A stretch of DNA of 64,000 nucleotides. Origin: Prunella strophiata (taxonomy: Eukaryota > Chordata > Aves > Passeriformes > Prunellidae). Below the pieces are notes generated by a model that was not told the origin of the DNA, did not search any database, and was given only the letters and a program-made list of their open reading frames with translations. A program made the position numbers and the translations under genes. Shown here in pieces: positions 10,524 through 25,639 of the stretch (position 1 is its first letter; every line of letters starts with the position of its first letter). Where the stretch lies: the NCBI GenBank assembly GCA_036583965.1, contig JAZBQD010000021.1:16978266-17042265 (forward strand), read 5' to 3'.

Positions 10524-12268
10524 AATTAGAAACATAAAATGAGTGCCACCCAATGTGATATTAAGAGTAAGTGGCAGCACTGTGCTTTGGACCAACCCCT
10601 TAATACACACGATGGATTTCCTTGCACCAAAATGATGGGTTCTGAGTCAAAAACCTGCAGGGGTTTCACCTAAATCCAGGCTGAGCCTGGTTCAAAGGGA
10701 CAAAGACCTTGTAATTCTTTATAAACTGAGAAAATCCCATCCATGTGATGATGCATTCATTTTTTTTATTTAACCAGCTGCCACCTTCCTTCTCTGAGGA
10801 TAACTGCTGGGTTTCAAGGTCTGCTTTCTTACTTTCCTTCACTCCCCCCAGTTTAATTCTGTATTCAAGACAGTAAAGCTGAAGTAAATGAGACTCACAT
10901 AAAAAACATGTGTGTTCAGATTGTGTTTGAAAAGAAAGGCCAACAAAACTGTCCTCTAGAACATAACAGGATATCTTTTGCTTTTGATTTACAGTGCCTG
11001 CAGGGGAAATGGGATAATCTAGTGACCTGAATATGGGAGATCTTACACTGCAGTGTTACCCTGGTCAGACTGTGAAACAGTGCTTAGCAGTGGAAATCTC
11101 AGGGTATCAATATGAAATACTGAAGTCCAATTATACTTCTGCTTGTACACTCTCCCCTTTCTGGCCATTTCAGCTTCTGCTCTGAAATAATAACTTACAA
11201 TGGTGCAAAGCTGAATTTCAGCAGTGAATTATATCCCCGGCCTCTAAATTTAATTGCATGGTACTGCAACTAACCCACTATCCATCTTGGTCCCTGGAAT
11301 TCTTTCTGCCTCTTTTCTTCTGCTTCTATACCATTCATTTGAGACCTTTAGAAAACACAAAATAGGTGCCCAGAAAAAGGTGAATTGTGAAGGGAATGTT
11401 TTCACTTCCTACCTGCCACCAATTCTTGATGGTTTTTGACTAAAAAGGGAGGTAGGGTTCAGCAGTAGTGGGGTCAGGATGAGGTGCTGCAGGCTCTGGA
11501 TGTTTTCCTGCAGTGCTGGGTACCTGGGGTCAGGAGGACAATTTGCAAGCACCAGTTTGGATTCTATCCAGCCAGCTGGGTGCTGTACAGGATGTCCTTT
11601 TCCCACCATGTAGTGCCTGGAAATGGAGCCAGGGCAGGTGTCACATCAGGGCTCTGATTCAGCACAGCAAACCTGGTGTTCCTGACACCACTGCTCTGAC
11701 CAGCTGAAGGTTTCACAGCAAGATGCTGATGCCTGAGCAAACCATTTATAGCAAAAGCAAAAAAGATACTCTGCAGTTGTCATAAATACAATATGATTAC
11801 ATTTTTAGGACACTTACTCATGTTTGTTTCAAAGTCATATACGGCTATTTTATAGGTTGGGGAAATAAGCTGTAACATGAAAAAGAGTAAAATATTCATT
11901 AATGCTGTAATGATTTATATCAAAACATTATGGGGTAGCACACTTTGCCTCGGACCAGTTCCTCAATGAATGTTTTTCTAATTTCCAAAAGTAATTGACC
12001 TCTCATTAGCGACTCATTAGAAAAATTGAGGTGATGTGACAAAAGCAAACCCACTGCACAGAAACTCTGCACATGCATAAATCATTGAAAACTCTAATGG
12101 ATTAAAAGTGAAGGACCACAAGAACCTTACTTTCCCTGGCTGAAAAAGGATTTTGCTTATATCTGTGAAGTGAAACACTTTTCTCTGAATATATCAATAT
12201 GTGTATATTCTTAAATCCATAATTTGGCTCATGACTGATTTTCAAACACTGAACATTCACTTCTTCTC

Positions 12269-12300
12269 CTTGCATTGGAACTTCTTCTCCTTGTAACTTC
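12269..12300. repeat. Partial 21-bp direct duplication
   Basis: The motif ACTTCTTCTCCTTG occurs twice, 21 bases apart, around 12258-12294. It is probably a small slippage duplication of no evident function; the limits given are approximate. Confidence 0.5.
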
Positions 12301-14531
12301 ATTGGAAAAAGAATTAGCCAAATAATTCAGACACATGTAAAAGTAAGTCTATGTCAAGTTGTGGTACAACTGTAGACATTGAGGTTGGAAAAATGGAGTA
12401 CAAATTTTGGAACATGGACTAAATACAAAACTTAATTTTGGAAGCAAATAAACATCAACTGATGCTTCTCACTGACTCCATCCTAGAAGCAAATACCTTC
12501 CAGAAAAGGCATTGTGCTGAATCCTTGCCTGTGAGGAGCTGTTTCAGAAGGGAGGGGTCTGCCTTGTCTTTTTTATATCCACTGTTAACCAACACAGGAA
12601 TGTCAGTAAGCCCAAGTAATAGATTTTTCGCATATTGACTTATTAACTTAATAACCTTATATATCTGTCTTTTTAGAGATCAATAAATCAATTTTGAGCT
12701 AGTTCTTCATCACTGCAATATTGTGAAAAGTGAAGCTGATATTTAATGTAGTTTTATGAGTCCTGGATGCTACTGGACAAACTCAGGAAAAATCCATTTC
12801 TTTTTAATATGTCCTTTAAAGTCCTGATGCTCATCTGAAACTTATTTGAAACTAACTGGATTTATGGGTTCCAAGTTAACATTTCATTACAAAGTTACCT
12901 GAGTATGAGAGAGGGAAAAAAAATAAAAATCACTGTCTGAAAGTTTTGTACAGCAGAGAAGAGCTGAACTGATAAACCTCCCCTGACTTTATGCAATACT
13001 GGCTGAGAAACTGCAGGGTCCAAAAGGTGAATAAAAGCAGTGAGGTAATATTGTAAAAGAATGGGAAAAGCTGCTGGCTTAGGCCTGCCCTGGGTCCTCA
13101 TTTGGGAAATGTATCTGTTGTCTGTACCCTTCTTACATTTTGTTTTTTAAATTTTTCTTCCTGAATTCTCTTGCAATGGACCATTGCATAGCACTGCTTT
13201 AATATGGGTGAATACCACTTTTCTTTTGCCAAAGGAAGAACAGGAGCGATCATGAGAAATTTCCTGTTAAGGAAGAAAAATGCATTTTTGAGGGCTCACT
13301 TAGAAAAACCAGACTGCTTAGCTTTCCATGACATTTAAAAAGGAAAATATTGAAAAGAGATGGTAAACAAACAGTGAAGTTTCATGGTGTATTGATTGTT
13401 TAGTGCCATGGGATTATAGCAAGTGACTAGTTTTGTGATGATACTCCTGTATCTTGTTTTTTCTGTGTCGTTGCAGGAACTGTGGTTGCATAGTTTAGTC
13501 CTGATATTTTCAGCCCAAATTTACAGAAAAATCTGATTTCCAATGCCTTTTAGCAGCAGAGAGCAACTCTTCCTAGAGCCATGACTGAACTGATAGGAAA
13601 CAGTGCAACATGGTGCAACAGCAGAAAGCTGAGACTCAAATACCCAAAGATCTGAATTATGTCCAACATCTGCTCTGGGATTTCCAGAGCTGCTACAGAG
13701 ATGGAGCTTTTAAACTCCTGGACAGCCTTTCTGCTGGAGTAAAGCATCCTCATCAAATTATCCCTGCATCTCTCTGCACAGCACTGGCTGCTCCTTGGAG
13801 CCCACCCTTTCCCCCACAGTTACATGCTCCTACACTGCCAGGATGTCAGATGGGCAGAATTTCTTTGGGATTTAGGAACACATTTGGATTTCAGCCAGGC
13901 ATGGAAGATATGCATACTTCCTCTTATACCCACGCACACACTCAATATATTCCTTTACATATGGAATCTGAATCAGTAATACTAAAAGCCTGAAGTTGAA
14001 GGAAGGACAAATGCATTTATAGCCATGCATCTTGATGAGGTTTTTATTTTTTAAAAAAATCATTTATTCAATCATTTGGTGGGAGTGACATACTTGATCC
14101 ATCGCAAGGTGGAAATAACACACACCGAGGTAATTCTCCTTATGTAGGTTGACTTTAAAGAAGTCTTAGTGCTAGGCTTAAAAGTTATAATTTAACTGAA
14201 CTAATTAAAACACTTCCTTTCCTTCCCTTGAAATGTAAGGAAAAAGCTCACCTGTGGCAAATGCATCCTTTTTGCAATATTTTGGGTGTGCCCCTGCCCT
14301 GCTGTTAGTGGGCCCTGAGGTTACCTAGGACTGGCTGTATCTTGCTGCTTTGTGCTGAAAGATGCTAATGGGAAAAAGAGAGTGTTATGATTAGGGGCCC
14401 AAACAGAATTTCCAAACCTGCAATATCACATCAGTATTCCCTGGGGCAAGGAAAGCTGTAGATATTCAGGAACCCACCAGATTAGCTAGGAAGGGCATCC
14501 TTAATGACACAAGCAGAAGAAAATAGCAAGG

Positions 14532-14549
14532 TTTTTTTTTTTTTTTTTT
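14532..14549. repeat. Poly-T tract (18)
   Basis: Eighteen consecutive T in intergenic DNA. Confidence 0.95.
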
Positions 14550-17500
14550 CTGTTGCAGCATGTTTTTGGTTGTTGTATGCAAAGTGGTTTAATATCACCT
14601 TAATCTCAGCTTGCCATGTGAAAAATGACCCTGTCAATTTGACACAGAAGCAGAATATTGAGAAGAGGAAGATTTTGTCTAATGGGGGAGAGCAGACAAA
14701 GACAGACTGAATAATATTTAAATGGATAAAACTGACTTGATTTTGAATTCCAAATGAAATTAAAAATATTACACTAAGATTTATAGGGTTTGTTTTCTGT
14801 CTTTTTGTTTTCTGTCTGTGTTTGCTGGGCTTTGCTCATGTCGCCAATATTTCAGTTTAGCAGCACCATTCCATTCTTTATTGATAAAAGCCAAAGGCTA
14901 AATATTGCAAGACATTTGGCAATGCCAGTATAAAAGGGAATTCGCAGTTGTGTACAGCCCAGTTATTGATGTTTTTATTAGCAATCTTTGTAAGGCCACA
15001 TTCTGCTTTCCTCCTCAGCCCTTCAATGTGGAAATGAGGAAAATGCCTGTTGAAACAAGCAGGTTTTGATGGAACACATCTCTGTCCTGTGCCCAGCCAT
15101 GGGCCCAGGATGTCTCAGCAATGCCTTTTGCCCATCCATGACTCTTCTGCTGTCCAGGATATGGGAACAAAGCAGACAAACCTTCATCTGATGCAGGAAC
15201 CACCATCCCTTATTTCTCCAGCTGCTTTAAAGAGCTCTCCACAACCCACTGATTTCCTGCAAAATGCATTATCACATCTATTCAGGGCAGGGCTTTGGTC
15301 TGAGGACACTACAGGGAAATTCTTTGAGAAAATAAATTTCTGAGAATTTTCACTAGCCACTATAAAAAGTTTTATCTGTGTTATTTTTTCCTCCCGCTCT
15401 GCTGTATAAACAAACATGACACTTTATTCTACAAAGTGATTTCTTTCTGAATTATAGAACCATGGAAAAAGCATATAAAACCCACAAACCTTATTATTTT
15501 TGTATTCTTGAAACTCAAAATTGATTTAAACCAAGTTCAGCCAGCAATATTTCCTCCCCATCCGAGAAACTATATCCTGAGCTTCAGACTAAAGTAAATT
15601 TTTATAGGCATGTCGTAATTATAAACCCTTGAGAAACAGATTTTGTAACAGGGACATGGGCACAAAGCTCCCCTGTAGTTACACTGCTGAGCACTGATGT
15701 GAGGAGGCTGAACATCCATCCTCCCAAGAGGGAGCTTATTAAAAGACTGCAGTGGTTTTAATGACATTTCTTGTGACATCAAAATTATTTCACTCAGAAT
15801 CACAGAGCATCTCTGTTTCTGCATTTTTGAAGGTCTGGGGGGAGAATACTGCTGCAGCCTCATAGTGGCTGAGGGAAGCAGTCCAGAGGGATAATTCTGC
15901 TCTGGTGCTCATATCCTCTCATGATGGGAGATGTAAATTAAACGGTTTAATTAGAACAGCATATAATAGTCATCACCAGGAAGGCAGGAGAAGTGTTTGG
16001 AAAACACCCTGAGTTCAGCTTTTCCCCTTAAATTGATGAATAATGGCTGAGAGGTCAGCGATAACTGCACTCAAAATGAGGGATTTGCTCACATCAGGTG
16101 TGTGTGGTAACTTGTGTTCTTATTAAAGTCTATAGAGATCCTGGATTAATTTTCTTGCAATATTTCAAGCCAAGTGGGTATTTTCCAGCAATATACATTT
16201 CTGATTGGACTGATCATTGTATTATTTATATCACATTATTTGTGCACATGAATTCAAATCAAATGATGCCAGATATATCATACCATAAGAGATGAAATCC
16301 TTCTCACTTGATCAACCTTAAATTACACTTCTCAGCCATACAGGTGTGCAGATACTTTGCAAAGATGGATAAATGGCTTTATTGCCATTTTAGAGGTGTT
16401 CAAAGACAAGAATTGTCCCCAAAACATGCAGTAGCTCAGGGGCAGAGGTCTGAACTGCAACATCCCTCATCCTACATCCACTGAAGCCTAACAGCAACAT
16501 TTTCACCTAGAATATCCAGCCTCTAGCAGTAAATTTGCTGGGCTATCTTCTGATCTCCCAGAGTTTGCTCACAGGAGGAAGGGGCTAAAGTCTGACATGT
16601 TCTCAAAGGATATGTATAAAACAAGTGGTGGAAGCATCATTCAGGGAAGGAGGAGGATTTGGTCAAGCTGATGGATTGCTGCAGGCTGAATGTGAAATGG
16701 CACAGGCTGTGTTACAGCCCTGGAATTTTAGGGATTTTTGGTGTTGGCTCTTTGATCAGTCAGACAGTGAAGTGGGAAATGGAAAACCACAGAGAACTCA
16801 TCCACAGTGCATGGGAGTAGCCAAAAATAGCTGATTGAATTGTACAGCAGGGCTGGGGAAGTTTTCCAAAGTTTTTCAGGATCTCCAAGGAATTTTTGGC
16901 CCATATTCTGAGAGAAAAATCATGTTAGTCTCCCTTTCCCTGAGCCAGTTCTCTCATCCATGCACAGCTAGCCCAGACACGTGGGACTGAACCCAGCTCC
17001 TTCTGCAGCCAAGGGAGAGCTCCTACAGGCTTTGGTGGAGGCAGGATTCATCCCTTTGTGAGACAATCATATTTATATTCAATACCCTGCAACTTAAACT
17101 GAGGATTAGCAGAATTAAACTCTCCTAATTTGTATATCTCAGACTGCCAAGCTGCAATTAACTTTTGTGTGTTCGAATTAATACGGAAAATTATTAACCA
17201 CCCTTTCCTCATGCAATTATCATTATACACTTCTGGAAAAAAATTCCTTCAAAATATGAAAAGTAGCCTGCACCCCTGTGACCTCATCCCTTTTAATATA
17301 CTTTAGTCAGTAGAGTAGAAAACAATTTTTCACCCCACTGCTTCCACATACAGGCAATGTTTTCCCAAGGCCACTGCCAGGCTGGGCACTCTGTGGACCC
17401 AGTGGCTTTGTATGGGGCACTCCTCACAAGGGAACAGCACTCAGAGCTTTAAACTCACCCAGGGGCAACACCTGTGTGTGCAGCCCTTGGCAAAGTTTAC

Positions 17501-18551
17501 ATCCAGCTGCTTTTTTTGTGTTATTTTTAATTGTGCAATGTGCAGGATCAGCATTTGTCCTTTTCTCCCATGCAAGTCCAAGCAGGACATTCTTTTTTCC
17601 CCCTGGGCACAGAGCTGCAGGTTGGCAGGGCAGGGTAAAGGCAGCCTGGTGCAGACAGAGATTTCTGCCTTATTTTCTGCCCTTTCCATGGGCTGCCTGG
17701 GCTCTGCCCTTACACAGCACTGGGAGGGCCCAGGTGGTTCCCAAAGCTGGCAGAGCATCTCTTTTCCCATGGGGTTTCCTTGTGCTGCACCACTCCTCTT
17801 TCAGGTGCTCATTTCCTAAAATTTAGTTTCCTTAGAAAAGTACAGAAAGTACTAAAATAGCTTAGTTTTAATCTATATTTTTTTTTTATTAAGGGTAGGG
17901 AGAGATATTCAAGGCCAGGTATATTTTAATTGATGTATCCCCCTTATATAATAAATATGCTTGTAACAACATAATGAAATTGTTGAGCAAAAGTTCTTTT
18001 CCAGAAGAATAATCTTTAACTGGTGCAAAATGCCTCGCTGGGATTTTCTCAGGTTTTAATTTCAGTTTGAACAAATAGTGTGAGACACCAGGCTGCACAA
18101 GATAAAGGTGAATTTCATCTGCTTCCAGCTTGTCATAATGGAAATAATAACTACTTTAGCTAAAAACAAATTTCCAATTAGTTTCTCTAAAATAATATTA
18201 TCCCCCTTTTTAATAGATACTGCAGCTCATTTTGGAACCTAATTTTGATAATATATAAACAGTTCTAAAATAGCTATTTCCACCAAAAAAGTGACAAGCA
18301 CAGATTTTGGCAGCACATGTTGGGAGCCTGTCTATACTGAAAAGCAGTCTTTGCTTTTTTTTTGTGGTGAATCTTAATGAAAAATAAAAAAAATCAATTT
18401 AAAATATTCTTTAGGAGGAAGACATCTTTCCTGAAAGACTTTCTTTTAAATGGTTTGATAATGGTCATTAAACAAAATATTCTGAAATTATAAAAAAAAA
18501 TTGTTTGAGAAAATAAATACGGTATTTATTTTATTATTGTTGTTATTTTAA

Positions 18552-18596
18552 TAAAATAATTAATAATTAATAATTATATAATATATAATAATTAAT
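18552..18596. repeat. AT-only near-palindromic run
   Basis: A run made of repeated TAAT/ATTA and ATAT units, almost entirely A and T. Its two halves are largely reverse complements, so it could extrude a hairpin. It is best classed as AT-rich low-complexity DNA. Confidence 0.8.
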
Positions 18597-19509
18597 GGGC
18601 TTTATGGGGGATTTCAAGACACAGGAAAATGAAATAGCACTGGATCTTAAATGCAGTTGAAATTGGCTGATTTGTATATAACCCTAAATTCAGAATACAA
18701 CAATAACATGGCTCAGAAAATGTGATCTCAGGTTAACGTGAGGATTCTTTGTAGGGATGTAACAGGACTATATTCTGTCCAGTCCCACCCTGGGATCTCT
18801 GGGACAATTGTCATCTTAAATGCCAGTAAGGTGTAAATAAATGGACTTTAACTATTTAGGAGGGTGCTTTTTCTGCACAAGAAGAAAACAAAACCCGAGC
18901 TCTGGCATCCAATGCAATGAACAGCACTTACAGAGGAAATGTGACTCTGTCAAAGAGGTCAAGAAGTGTGGTCCTGTTGATTTATCCATCCATGCCTAAG
19001 CAAAGAAAATAAGTTTCACAAAAAGAAATTTTCCCAGAATGACACAGAATTTCAAAGACATTGTATAACAAGACAACATGAAGTAAAACAGCTATGTTAA
19101 AACTCCCCATGTCTAATTTAAAAACTGAATTTCGTAAGGCATAAACCTCTCATCATCACATGTACATATGTGTGCAAAACTGTGGGGGAGCAGGTCCAGG
19201 AGACACTGATAGTTCCAGGGATGTTTTTCTAAATGCTGACATTTTGCAGTGTATTTTAGCTGTAGTTATGGCACTGCATGGAGAGACAACTGGAGAATTA
19301 TCTCCTGATGAAAGAATGAAAGACCAGACAAATAACCAGGATCTATTTTTGATGAATGTGGCTGTCAAACTGGCTTGGATGAGGGTCCTCCTAACCCGCC
19401 GTGCTGTCTCTGCCAGCAGCTGACAGGAAATGCTGTGCATGAAAGACTAAAGATCACTCAGGAAACAATTGTAAAATAATTCACCCTTCACACTAGCTTT
19501 CAGTCTTTC

Positions 19510-19536
19510 TTTTTTTTTTTTTTTTTTTTTTTTTTT
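19510..19536. repeat. Poly-T tract (27)
   Basis: Twenty-seven consecutive T, the second-longest homopolymer in the window. Confidence 0.95.
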
Positions 19537-22500
19537 GTAAATTCTTGCTACTCATGTTTAATATCACTAAATGATTTCAACAAGTAAACCTCGGGCTTCT
19601 GGTATGACATGGTGCTAACAGGGGACTCTTTCAACTTTTGTGATGATAAAGAAAAGTCTGTCATAAACTGCCATCAAAGAGCTGCTTGTTAACACCCGGG
19701 CTGGTGCCTGCCCAGAAAATCGTTCAAACAATTCAGAAATAAAACATTTGCAAACATCATGTGCTGTTTACAGATGCAGATCTCTGACAATACCTCACTA
19801 TCACACAAATTGTAATAAATAATTAGGTCAGCACAGATAATTTTCTGTGAAAACAGGTTAAGAAAACAGTAGCAAAGCAGGGCAGAAGCTGGAGGTAGCG
19901 TTGCTCTTTATAGAACATGCAAAATATCCCAACTCACCTGGAGAAGAAAACCTCCTTTGCATTTGCTTCCTGCTCTGTTGTAAAAGGAAAAGACATTATC
20001 TCTGTGATTTACAGAAGTATGGCTTACATAAATGAAAATACAGTGTTGAATTGGCCAAGCTGAGCATGGTAATTTTTGCAGTGAAATGTGGAAGATTTTG
20101 TGAAACCTCTAAGATGCTCGGGCACTCTTAGCTCCTAGCCAGGCTATGACTGACTTTTTGTGGCTGGTTTGATTTTCACTGCCTGAGTAAATGACATTAG
20201 AGGGGAATTCTATAATGCAGGTAGCAGAAACGATGTAAAATGGTGTTGCAAGGGACATTCACGACTGTATGGAGGCTTTTGACACCCAATCAGCTCCTTA
20301 ATCACAGATCTGAGCTTCTTCCTTGGAAATACAACGGGACCAAACTCAGCAGGAGCAGCAGCCTTCCCAGATGGGATTAGCTCCTAGGTGAGGTGTGCTG
20401 AAACCTCACCTTGCCCAGCAGAAGAAAAAGGAGGCATTGTTTTAGAGACCTGTGTGTTGGTCAGTGCAAGGTAAAAGGAATCTGTTACTCGAGAGCTGGA
20501 ATATGATGTTTATATTCCATGAAAACTATCTCATGAAACTGTGCATTAAATATGTTCTTAGAAATGTGCAGCCCAGTAAATAAACCCAGTAATTCTACCC
20601 ATGCAATAAGGAAATGAGTCAGTAAAGGTGTGGAAAAATGAAGGAATGACAGGGAAGCTTCATCACGGGTTCACTGAGGGTGTTCCCAATTTGGGCAGGG
20701 AAGGGAGCTGTCATTTTTTCAAGCTTGCAAGTAGAAATCATTGGCTGGAGAGACAGCAAAACTTGTGCTTGATGAAATGGAAACTTAATACCAGCATAAA
20801 CAGACCCACTCAAAAATAATGAAATGAAGTTTTAAAAGGCTTTATGGCACTCCAGGTTCAGCCCCAGCAGCTGGATTTACATAACGGCAGGGAAGAAGCT
20901 GCAGAGGTGAAAGCTAAACAAGTTCTGTTAGAGATGGGAGTGCAGAGCCAAAGGGCTCCCAGGAGAGTGATAGCAAATTCAGAGCTGCTGAATGTTTCAG
21001 GATAATCCTTGAAGATTTTGAGTTTGTCTCAGTCCCTTCCATGCAGAAAGAAAAGAGTTAATAAATATTGTCAGTGCCTGGGGAATTGTTCACAAGGGAT
21101 CTTTTGGAAGAGTAATCTTCATATTTAGAAGTATTTTCTCATTATGGGTAATAGGATGATGAACTGAGAAATGATCCCAGCCACTTATGATTCTAAAAGC
21201 CCCTAGCCTGAATAATCTATGCTGATTTAGAGATAATAGCATCAAAGGCAGAACTCATTTAGCACAATGTCCATTTACTTACTCCAAAGACTTTTACTAT
21301 CCTGCACCTATTTTATAGACACTTATAAAAGTTGATAATGATGTGAAAAGAAAAATGTAATCAAAACAAAAATGTCAGTGTGCAGTGAGAACTACTCTGT
21401 CCCAGCCTGTTCTACAGACCTACCAAGACTGCTCCTCCTGAAGAGCAGTACAAATGCTAAGAGAGAGGAAAACCAGAGAGCATTCCCACTGTGCTGGGTC
21501 ACAGCCTCCCTTGAGCATCCAGCTGCCCTGATGTGGGGGTCTCCAGGCTCTGCAAGTGGATCTCTGCTCCTCCATGGGCTGCAGGGGCACATCTGCTTCA
21601 CCATGGGCTACAGGAGGATCTCTGCTCTGAGGGCTGGAGCAACTTTTCCTCCTCTTCACTGATTTCAGTTTCTGCAGGGCTGTTTATCTAACAAATTCTC
21701 ATTCCTTTCTTCAGCTGCTGTTATTCAACAGCTTTTCCCCCTGCTTAAATGTGTTGTCCCAGAGTTGCTCTTAACCATCCCTGGGCCTTGGCCAGCAGTG
21801 GGTCCACCTTGGCCACTGTTGGCTCTGTGGGACACGGGGAGATGCTGGCAGCTTCTCCCAGAAGTGACCCTTGCAGCACCCCCTGCTACCAGAACCTCAC
21901 CATGCAAACCCAGTGCTGCACCCATTACACAGAACAAACTGATGGAGAGCATGGTTTTGTGTGCTGGAGGCTGCAGCAGCACTTTGAGGGTGACAGTCAC
22001 ACTCTCAGACCAACAAGGGCATTTGCTGGGCTTCCCTTTGGTGAGGAAGTCTTGATTCCCCTGCTGCACCAGCTTGAACTTTTGGAGGCAGAAGCTCTCT
22101 TTGATCTCCTCTCTGTGCAGATTCCAGAGCTGCCTCTCTGCAGCAGGCTCTGCATTCTCCTACAGCACACATTAGCCCACCAGCACAGGCAGCTGTCCCT
22201 AATTGCTCCGGATCACAGCCAACACTTTCCCCATTTTGGTTCCAAGTCCTCATGACTGTAACATCTTATTTTCAGCAAGAGTGTTTTCCCACGCATGGGA
22301 CAACAAATGTTCAGGCTGACCTGAGGAGCTCTTTTTTCCTGCATTTTTTGGGTTCTCTCTTCTTCCAAAGGTGATGATGAGCTCTTTCAAATGCCGATTA
22401 GATCATCATAATTAATATTTCACTTTGTTTTTCTCACATCACAAAGACTGTGCTTGCACATGTCACTGGTTTTAGGCAGTCTTGTACTTCCTGAGGTGAT

Positions 22501-25500
22501 CCCTGCAGGGGTTTCTGAGAGACTGCGTCACCCTGGGTGATTTGGGCTCAGGCATTTGGGCAGTGCAGTCAATATTTCCAGCACTGCAGCAACAAAAGGA
22601 CAAGTGTTTGATAAGTGTTTGGCTCAAGACAGGAGGATATTAAGAAAGGAGACTGTAATTTATGTCTCTGCATTTTTTAGGGCAGAGCTGATGATACGGC
22701 TCAGCCAGGACAATGCTGTCTGTCTCTCAAATGGGGCACTCCTCATCCCTTCTCTCCTACACTCCCAAATGCACAACTCCCAGTGGAAATAATTTTTGAC
22801 ATCACACTTGAAGAATGCTATTTTCCCTTCTAACTGGTTCTTTCAGTGGGGATTTTTGGTGTATTTCTTTCCTCTAACCAGCTCTTCTGTTGTCCAAACA
22901 CAGCCTTACCCTTGCAGATCAGAGGTGGAGCAAGCTGGTGGTGTGTGAGGGCAGCCATCCACCTCCCCCTCACCTCATACCTTGAAAGTTCAATCCATTT
23001 CATCTCTCCCTCTGCCATTTCCTCTTCTGCTGAGACCTTCTGCAGTTGGATTCCTGTTTGATTGTGTAATAAACCCATGAATTATTAACAGTATATAAAA
23101 TATTGACAAACTGTTCTCTGAGATAGAACAGCTTTAAAGTATTGATTATGAATCCAGAGAATTATAATTAGTTTCTGCATAAGAGATAATTAAGTTATTA
23201 TTGTTTCTCTTTTCTCTAATATAGTGATGGATAGAAGGCATTTATACCAAACTGTATGTAATCTTATTAAAATTAAGACAATAGGTTTATGAGCACTCAA
23301 GATAATAGGAAAATAAAGCATGATGGGGAAGTGTTTACAATTCCAAAGAGCTCAGTTGGCAACATCCTCTTGTTGTGGAAAGAAATAATTTCAGGTTTGC
23401 TCTGAGGAAACTCCTGGGCACAGAGATGTGATTGACTTCAGCAGAGTCAAAATCTCATTTCCATTTGGTTTTAGCAGAAATCAAACCAACACCACAGTGC
23501 TTTGTGTGCTTGTGAGCAGTTTGAACCCAGGGCTGACTTCGGTCAAATTTGGCTGGGGGGGACACTCTTAGATATATTTTATTTCTGCAGTTTTTATACC
23601 AGCTTGCTGGCAAAGCCTTTGAAGTGTTAGTTTAGCTCTCATTAGGCATCAGAAAACTCATGCCAGAGCTCAATTTCCAGACAACAGGACACTGGTAACG
23701 AGTTTTTATGGATTCTGCTGCTCCAAAGTGATTTGTGCATCCTTTAAGTGAGATGCTTTTGCCACGAGGCTATGTCTTATGGAAACCTGATTTTATTCCA
23801 TGGATTAGAGTATAGGCAAAGTGTTCCCAGGCAGAACTGGGCAGCAGGGACCCATCCTGCCTGCCTTAGTGTGTCTTCCAGGGCTGTGCTGTGCAGCCCT
23901 TGGCTCTGCTCCCTCCACAGCAAACAAGGAGTAGGGTTTTCTTCCAGGGTATAATTCATCTGAGCAAGTTTGGGAAGAGAAAAATCATTGTAGGCATTTA
24001 AAATAAGGCAGGGTGAATCCCATGCTCAGTGTGGTGTTGCAGTGGAGCCAATATAAATGTCAGGAATGAGAAGCTGTGGGCTCTGCCAGAGGAGTGTGGC
24101 CTTCAGTGGATCCCTGCCTGCTCCTGCTTCTTCTGCCTCTTCCTCTGCTGCTTGCAAGGAAAGGAAATGCTCCAGTGATGTGCAGTATGCCAAATCCAAG
24201 AACTGGGGAAGAGCAAAATTAACAGTTCCTGGGACACACTCTCTTTGAACACTGAAGATTTCCTGGTGCTCTTTAAATACATATTATTATTCCTGGGAAG
24301 TCCCCTCTCAGGCTGGTGTGTGGTTGGCCACTGAGAGAAGATAAGGTAGAAAGAGAATTTAGGAAGGTGATCCTCTACCCCTGTGCACAAGGGCAGGATC
24401 AGCAATGCCAGAAACCTTCCTCTTTAGACCATTTGCTCCTGACCCTCTCAGAGGTGAAGGTTCCCCACCTCTCCTTAATCATGAATTTCATGAATTATCC
24501 TTGTGATTACATTTCCTAATGTATAACCTTTTACAGCCAGGAACCTCAAGAAAAAAGAAATTTCAGACAAGTTAAATTCACAGGGTGAATTAGTGCTACA
24601 ATTTATCTTATGAGAAAGCACAAAAACTGTATAACATACCAGGATACCTGCAGCATCTCTTCGGACAAACACTTGCAAATCCTGGAACTTTTTGTACATT
24701 TTCAGTTGCTTTTCATCATTTTGAGGCTATGAACCTCTTGGAATTTCTGTTTTCTTGCACAGCATCATTGGATGATTCTCACAACCAAAGAGGGCCAAAA
24801 GGCAGAGCTGAAGTGACTTCCTTCAAGACACACCTTTTTCTCCAGAAGAAGAAAGGAATTGCAGACAGCACTTTCCTGACCCTGGCATGGTGCTGGGTGC
24901 AGAGACTGGAGATTGGTTTTGCTGAATGGCCACTTTCCAAAGCCTCTCCCCCCAGCAGCTAGTCCAGCTCTGTCCAGCAGCTGCCTGACCTGCTCCCCTG
25001 CTGGGCTGGAGCCCAGAACCACACTCAAATGGCTGCTTTTAACAGCTTCTCATCTCCCAGCTTTCCTGTGGCATCTGGTGGGAGCAAATTGCCTTGCTAG
25101 ACTTCTGCAATCAGAAGGAGCTGCACTGCCAAAGCCGTGTGGGTGACAAAGCCACCATCAACCATGCTGTCCAATTTAATCCAAAGAGATACTGCATTAA
25201 AGAATAGAATAGAAGCAGGTAAGGAATTTATTTGCAGATCTCAACTGTGTTGAACAACTCATAAAACACATCACGTCTATGAAGGAATGTGCTGTTAGAA
25301 TTTCCAGCAAGCTTGTTACAGCCAGCTCTTAAATCCCACCTTCTAGGCCAAATCCACTCTAAATCTCTGGTATCTATGTGCTAATTGCAGGCAAGCCTTG
25401 GATCCGGGTGCTGCTAATGCCAGAGGAGTCTGGGGGAGCACTGAGTGATGAGCAGCTCCTGAATTGTGAAAGGAAGTTGAAAGTGCAGGGGAAGCAGACG

Positions 25501-25639
25501 TGACAACGCTCCCTCAGACTTTAATAGGCTGCTTGTGTGGCTGCTTTCATGATTTAACATTTGTTTGATAGTCCCTCTCTCTTTCACTTTTGGGTGGAGA
25601 TATGAGCATCCTCACAGAGGGCACTGGTCCTGAGCAATC

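Noticed and set aside
21372..22255. Overlapping frames up to 168 codons
   Set aside because: Composition-driven, several phases open together, no recognised family.
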